In this document: one piece after another, positions 62,192-64,000 of the stretch
Numbering within the stretch: the first letter of the stretch is position 1
Layout of the letters: the number at the start of each line of letters is the position of its first letter
DNA from: Streptomyces sp. V1I1
Lineage (GTDB): Bacteria; Actinomycetota; Actinomycetes; Streptomycetales; Streptomycetaceae
DNA: 64,000 bases
Direction of reading: 5' to 3'
Assembly: GCF_030817355.1 (NCBI RefSeq)
Contig: NZ_JAUSZH010000001.1
Coordinates: forward strand, 8,207,517-8,271,516
Notes under the pieces: model-generated
The model's input: the letters and a program-made list of their open reading frames with translations, nothing else
Database searches by the model: none
Told to the model about the DNA's origin: nothing
Made by a program: the position numbers and the translations under genes

Positions 62192-62877
62192 TCAAGCGCC
62201 GCTGCTGGTCGCCTGCTCCCAGGCGGTGAGGACGTCGGCGGGGATGCGTCCGCGGTCGGGTACCTGGTAGCCATTGGCGCGGGCCCAGGCCCGGACGGCT
62301 TTGCCGTCGATGGCCCGGCCTGCCGAGGGAGGTGCGGGCTCGGGGTCGCGGCGGGCTGCCGTTGAGGGGGTGAAGAAGGCTCCCTGGTCGAGGAGGTCAC
62401 TGGGGAACAAGGGCACTTTCGTCTCGCCGCTGAGGACTGAGGCGAGGAAGTGTGTGAGAGTGCCGTCGAAGGTGTACCAGCCGGGACCGCGGGCTTCGTT
62501 GACGGCGATACCCCAAGCGTCAGGCTCCGTTGCCGGGTCGGTGATCCAGAACAGGTATTCACCGTTGTCGGTCACGCCAATGGCGAAGAGGTCTGCCGGG
62601 TCGTAGGGGACTGGGTAGGTGCCGCGGTCGTGTCCCTGCTCGAGCTGGGCGCGGATGGTGGCGGGCATCGGGCCGGTGAGGTTGACCCACTCAGTCGCCC
62701 CGTGCGGGTGGTAGATGTTGATGAATCCGCAGAAGGCGCCCGGACCGTAGGTGGTCGCCATCTGCTTGTAGTCGTCGGGCAGTCGCATGCCGAGGGTGTT
62801 CTCGACTGTGTCCCAGTCCACGGGGGCGGGCCGGCGGGGGGCGGGCTGAGCCGGGTGAGGTCGTTGAAGCTGGTCAC
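62192..62877 (-). pseudogene. SMI1/KNR4 (SUKH) immunity protein fused to Lsr2-type domain, N-terminus frameshifted
   Basis: GTG 62877 overlaps the toxin TGA (GTGA) and reads TSFNDLTRLSPPPAGPPP. Near 62825, at G/C runs, the frame shifts to DWDTVENTLGMRLPDDYKQM, then ATTYGPGAFCGFINIYHPHG and YLFWITDPATEPDAWGIAVN, the SUKH/SMI1_KNR4 pattern. The last 40 residues (DGKAVRAWARANGYQVPDRG, RIPADVLTAWEQA) match the Lsr2 C-terminal DNA-binding domain. Without the N-terminal part, a GTG at 62821 still gives 209 residues. It should neutralise the adjacent nuclease toxin. The Lsr2 tail may tether or regulate it (inference). Confidence 0.75.
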
Positions 62878-64000
62878 AGGAGTCCTCGGCGGTGTCGCTG
62901 TTGCTGTTCGTGGGCGGGGTTGGTCATCGGGACGTCCAGGCTGAAGCCGCGGTTTCCGGTGGCTTCGAGCTGAATGTACTTCGGTACGGAGTCCTTTTCA
63001 TCGTCGGTGTACTCGAGGTAGACGTTGTAGGTGATGATCTCGCCGTCCGCAACGGCGTTGTAGATATCCTGCTCCCAGTCCCGCATGTCAGGGCTGTTCG
63101 TCGGGTTCTGGGTGATGGTGAACAGGTTGTCCAACGTGTCGCCGGATCCGCCCAGCATTCTGGCCAGCATGTGCCCGCGCGCTTGGTTGTAGTCGCCGCC
63201 AAGGAAGCCTGGCGGCTCCAGCGAGTTCCTGGCATGAGTGCCTTCGTCGAGCATGTCCCGGGTGATGATCGCATTCATCTCGTAGGGGCGGCCGTGCTCG
63301 TCGCGGGTGAAGGTGACCCGCCGTCCCCAGGTGGGGTCGGCGTCGCAGCCCGCCAGGCCCAGCGGGTCGGCCAGGGTGAAGGGGTTGGGGACGTAGGCGT
63401 AGTGGTTGATGGCCGGGGCAAGGCCGAGGGGATCGGGGGTGATGTAGCGGCCGAGGTCGGGGTCGTAGTAGCGGTTGACGTTGTAGTGGAGTCCGGTTTC
63501 GGGGTCGAAGTACTGGCCCGGATAGCGCAGCGGGGTGTAGGCGGTACTGTCGCGGTTCCACTGGGTGATGCCCCAGGCGGTTAGAGCGGGCGCGCCAGGC
63601 GAGGGCTCCGTCCGGGTCGACGAGTTCACTGGGACTGCCGGACAGGTCGGTGACGATGGCGAAGAACCGCCGATCGATCTCTTCCTGGGCGGTGTCGGTC
63701 TTGATCTCACGCTGTGCGAGCGGGCGCAACCCTGCGTAGTCCCACACCAGGGTGGTGCTGTCGGTGTACTGCTCGGCCAACTGCGCGCCGTCCCAGCAGT
63801 AGGAGGTGGCCTCGGTGAATTGGCCATCGGTGTCCAGTCGCTGTTTGGCGAGTCGGCGGCCGAGGGCGTCGTAGAGGTAGCGCCACCGGCCGGTGGGGGT
63901 CTCGGCGTGGGTGAGCCGGTCTTCGGCGTCCCAGGTGAAGCGCCAGGTAAGGGTCTTTCCCGAGAGGGTGTTCGTCTGGCGGAGGGTGAGGCGGCCCTGG
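62874..64000 (-). CDS. RHS polymorphic toxin with DNA/RNA non-specific nuclease tip, N-terminus beyond window, one frameshift
   Basis: From the right edge the minus strand reads RHS repeats (FTWDAEDRLTHAETPTGRWR, YLYDALGRRLAKQRLDTDGQ), then TDLSGSPSELVDPDGALAWR. Near 63585 the frame shifts to WGITQWNRDSTAYTPLRYPG, then QYFDPETGLHYNVNRYYDPD and LGRYITPDPLGLAPAINHYA, the RHS core that ends with autoproteolytic motif DPLGLAG. The toxin tip (MNAIITRDMLDEGTHARNSL, ARGHMLARMLGGSGDTLDNL, FTITQNPTNSPDMRDWEQDI) matches the DNA/RNA non-specific endonuclease family, with RGH as its catalytic His. Delivery is presumably by contact or secretion. The immunity gene overlaps its stop. Confidence 0.82.
   Translation of the reverse strand, partial: RAASPSARRTPSRERPLPGASPGTPKTGSPTPRPPPAGGATSTTPSAADSPNSDWTPMANSPRPPPTAGTARSWPSSTPTAPPWCGTTQGCARSHSVRSRPTPPRKRSIGGSSPSSPTCPAVPVNSSTRTEPSPGAPALTAWGITQWNRDSTAYTPLRYPGQYFDPETGLHYNVNRYYDPDLGRYITPDPLGLAPAINHYAYVPNPFTLADPLGLAGCDADPTWGRRVTFTRDEHGRPYEMNAIITRDMLDEGTHARNSLEPPGFLGGDYNQARGHMLARMLGGSGDTLDNLFTITQNPTNSPDMRDWEQDIYNAVADGEIITYNVYLEYTDDEKDSVPKYIQLEATGNRGFSLDVPMTNPAHEQQQRHRRGLL

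Noticed and set aside
1..64000. tRNA, rRNA or riboswitch genes
   Set aside because: No tRNA-like cloverleaf, CCA end, rRNA segment or known riboswitch core was recognised by eye; a covariance-model scan would be needed to exclude them.

Overview
The window is high-GC actinobacterial DNA, most likely from a Streptomyces accessory region such as a chromosome arm, a linear plasmid or an integrated element. Evidence is the codon bias, frequent GTG starts, a WhiB-like protein, Lsr2-type domains, a NACHT membrane NTPase, Streptomyces-type insertion sequences and a protein at the left edge that resembles linear-replicon telomere-associated proteins. It is a mosaic: at least eleven insertion-sequence copies or remnants cut it into blocks, and many genes carry single-base frameshifts.

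Layout. 1-8.6 kb: plasmid-like genes on the minus strand, a small secreted protein between IS21-type end remnants, a small membrane protein with a divergent membrane-anchored HTH protein, and a DsbA-like lipoprotein. 8.8-15 kb: two IS630 remnants, a frameshifted Ser/Thr kinase, a possible Cys/His/Asp protein and an IS110 element. 15.4-15.9 kb: a degenerate type I-E-like CRISPR array without cas genes. 16-25.5 kb: decayed genes, then a compact plus-strand module with overlapping start and stop codons, carrying a zincin, a WhiB-like protein, an Lsr2-tailed protein, an HNH fragment, a phage head-morphogenesis-like protein, an SNase and small membrane proteins. This looks like a phage or plasmid remnant. 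25.6-31 kb: IS5 and IS630 fragments, an IS3 copy, a MerR remnant, a truncated GNAT and a secreted ricin-type lectin.

31.3-38.9 kb: an IS21 istA gene split by a 5.9-kb element with two large tyrosine recombinases and three unknown cargo genes. Removing the element restores the istA frame. 38.9-49.5 kb: two near-identical IS5-type copies in inverted orientation bracket an intact operon at 40.3-47.2 kb. A strong promoter drives a 12-codon ORF followed by a stem-loop, then a Gfo/Idh oxidoreductase, a PaaK-like adenylating enzyme, an unknown protein with a beta-helix-like C-terminus, a PhyH dioxygenase and a three-gene ABC transporter. This layout, similar to microcin C, is the best candidate for an undescribed biosynthetic system.

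49.6-58.3 kb: an MFS exporter, two directly abutting copies of a DDE transposon, a NACHT membrane NTPase and an IS701. 58.6-64 kb: a hypothetical protein, a serine-protease fragment, a second inverted copy of the small membrane protein locus (interrupted downstream by an IS5), and an RHS polymorphic toxin with a nuclease tip next to a SUKH immunity protein carrying an Lsr2-type tail. The toxin runs off the right edge.
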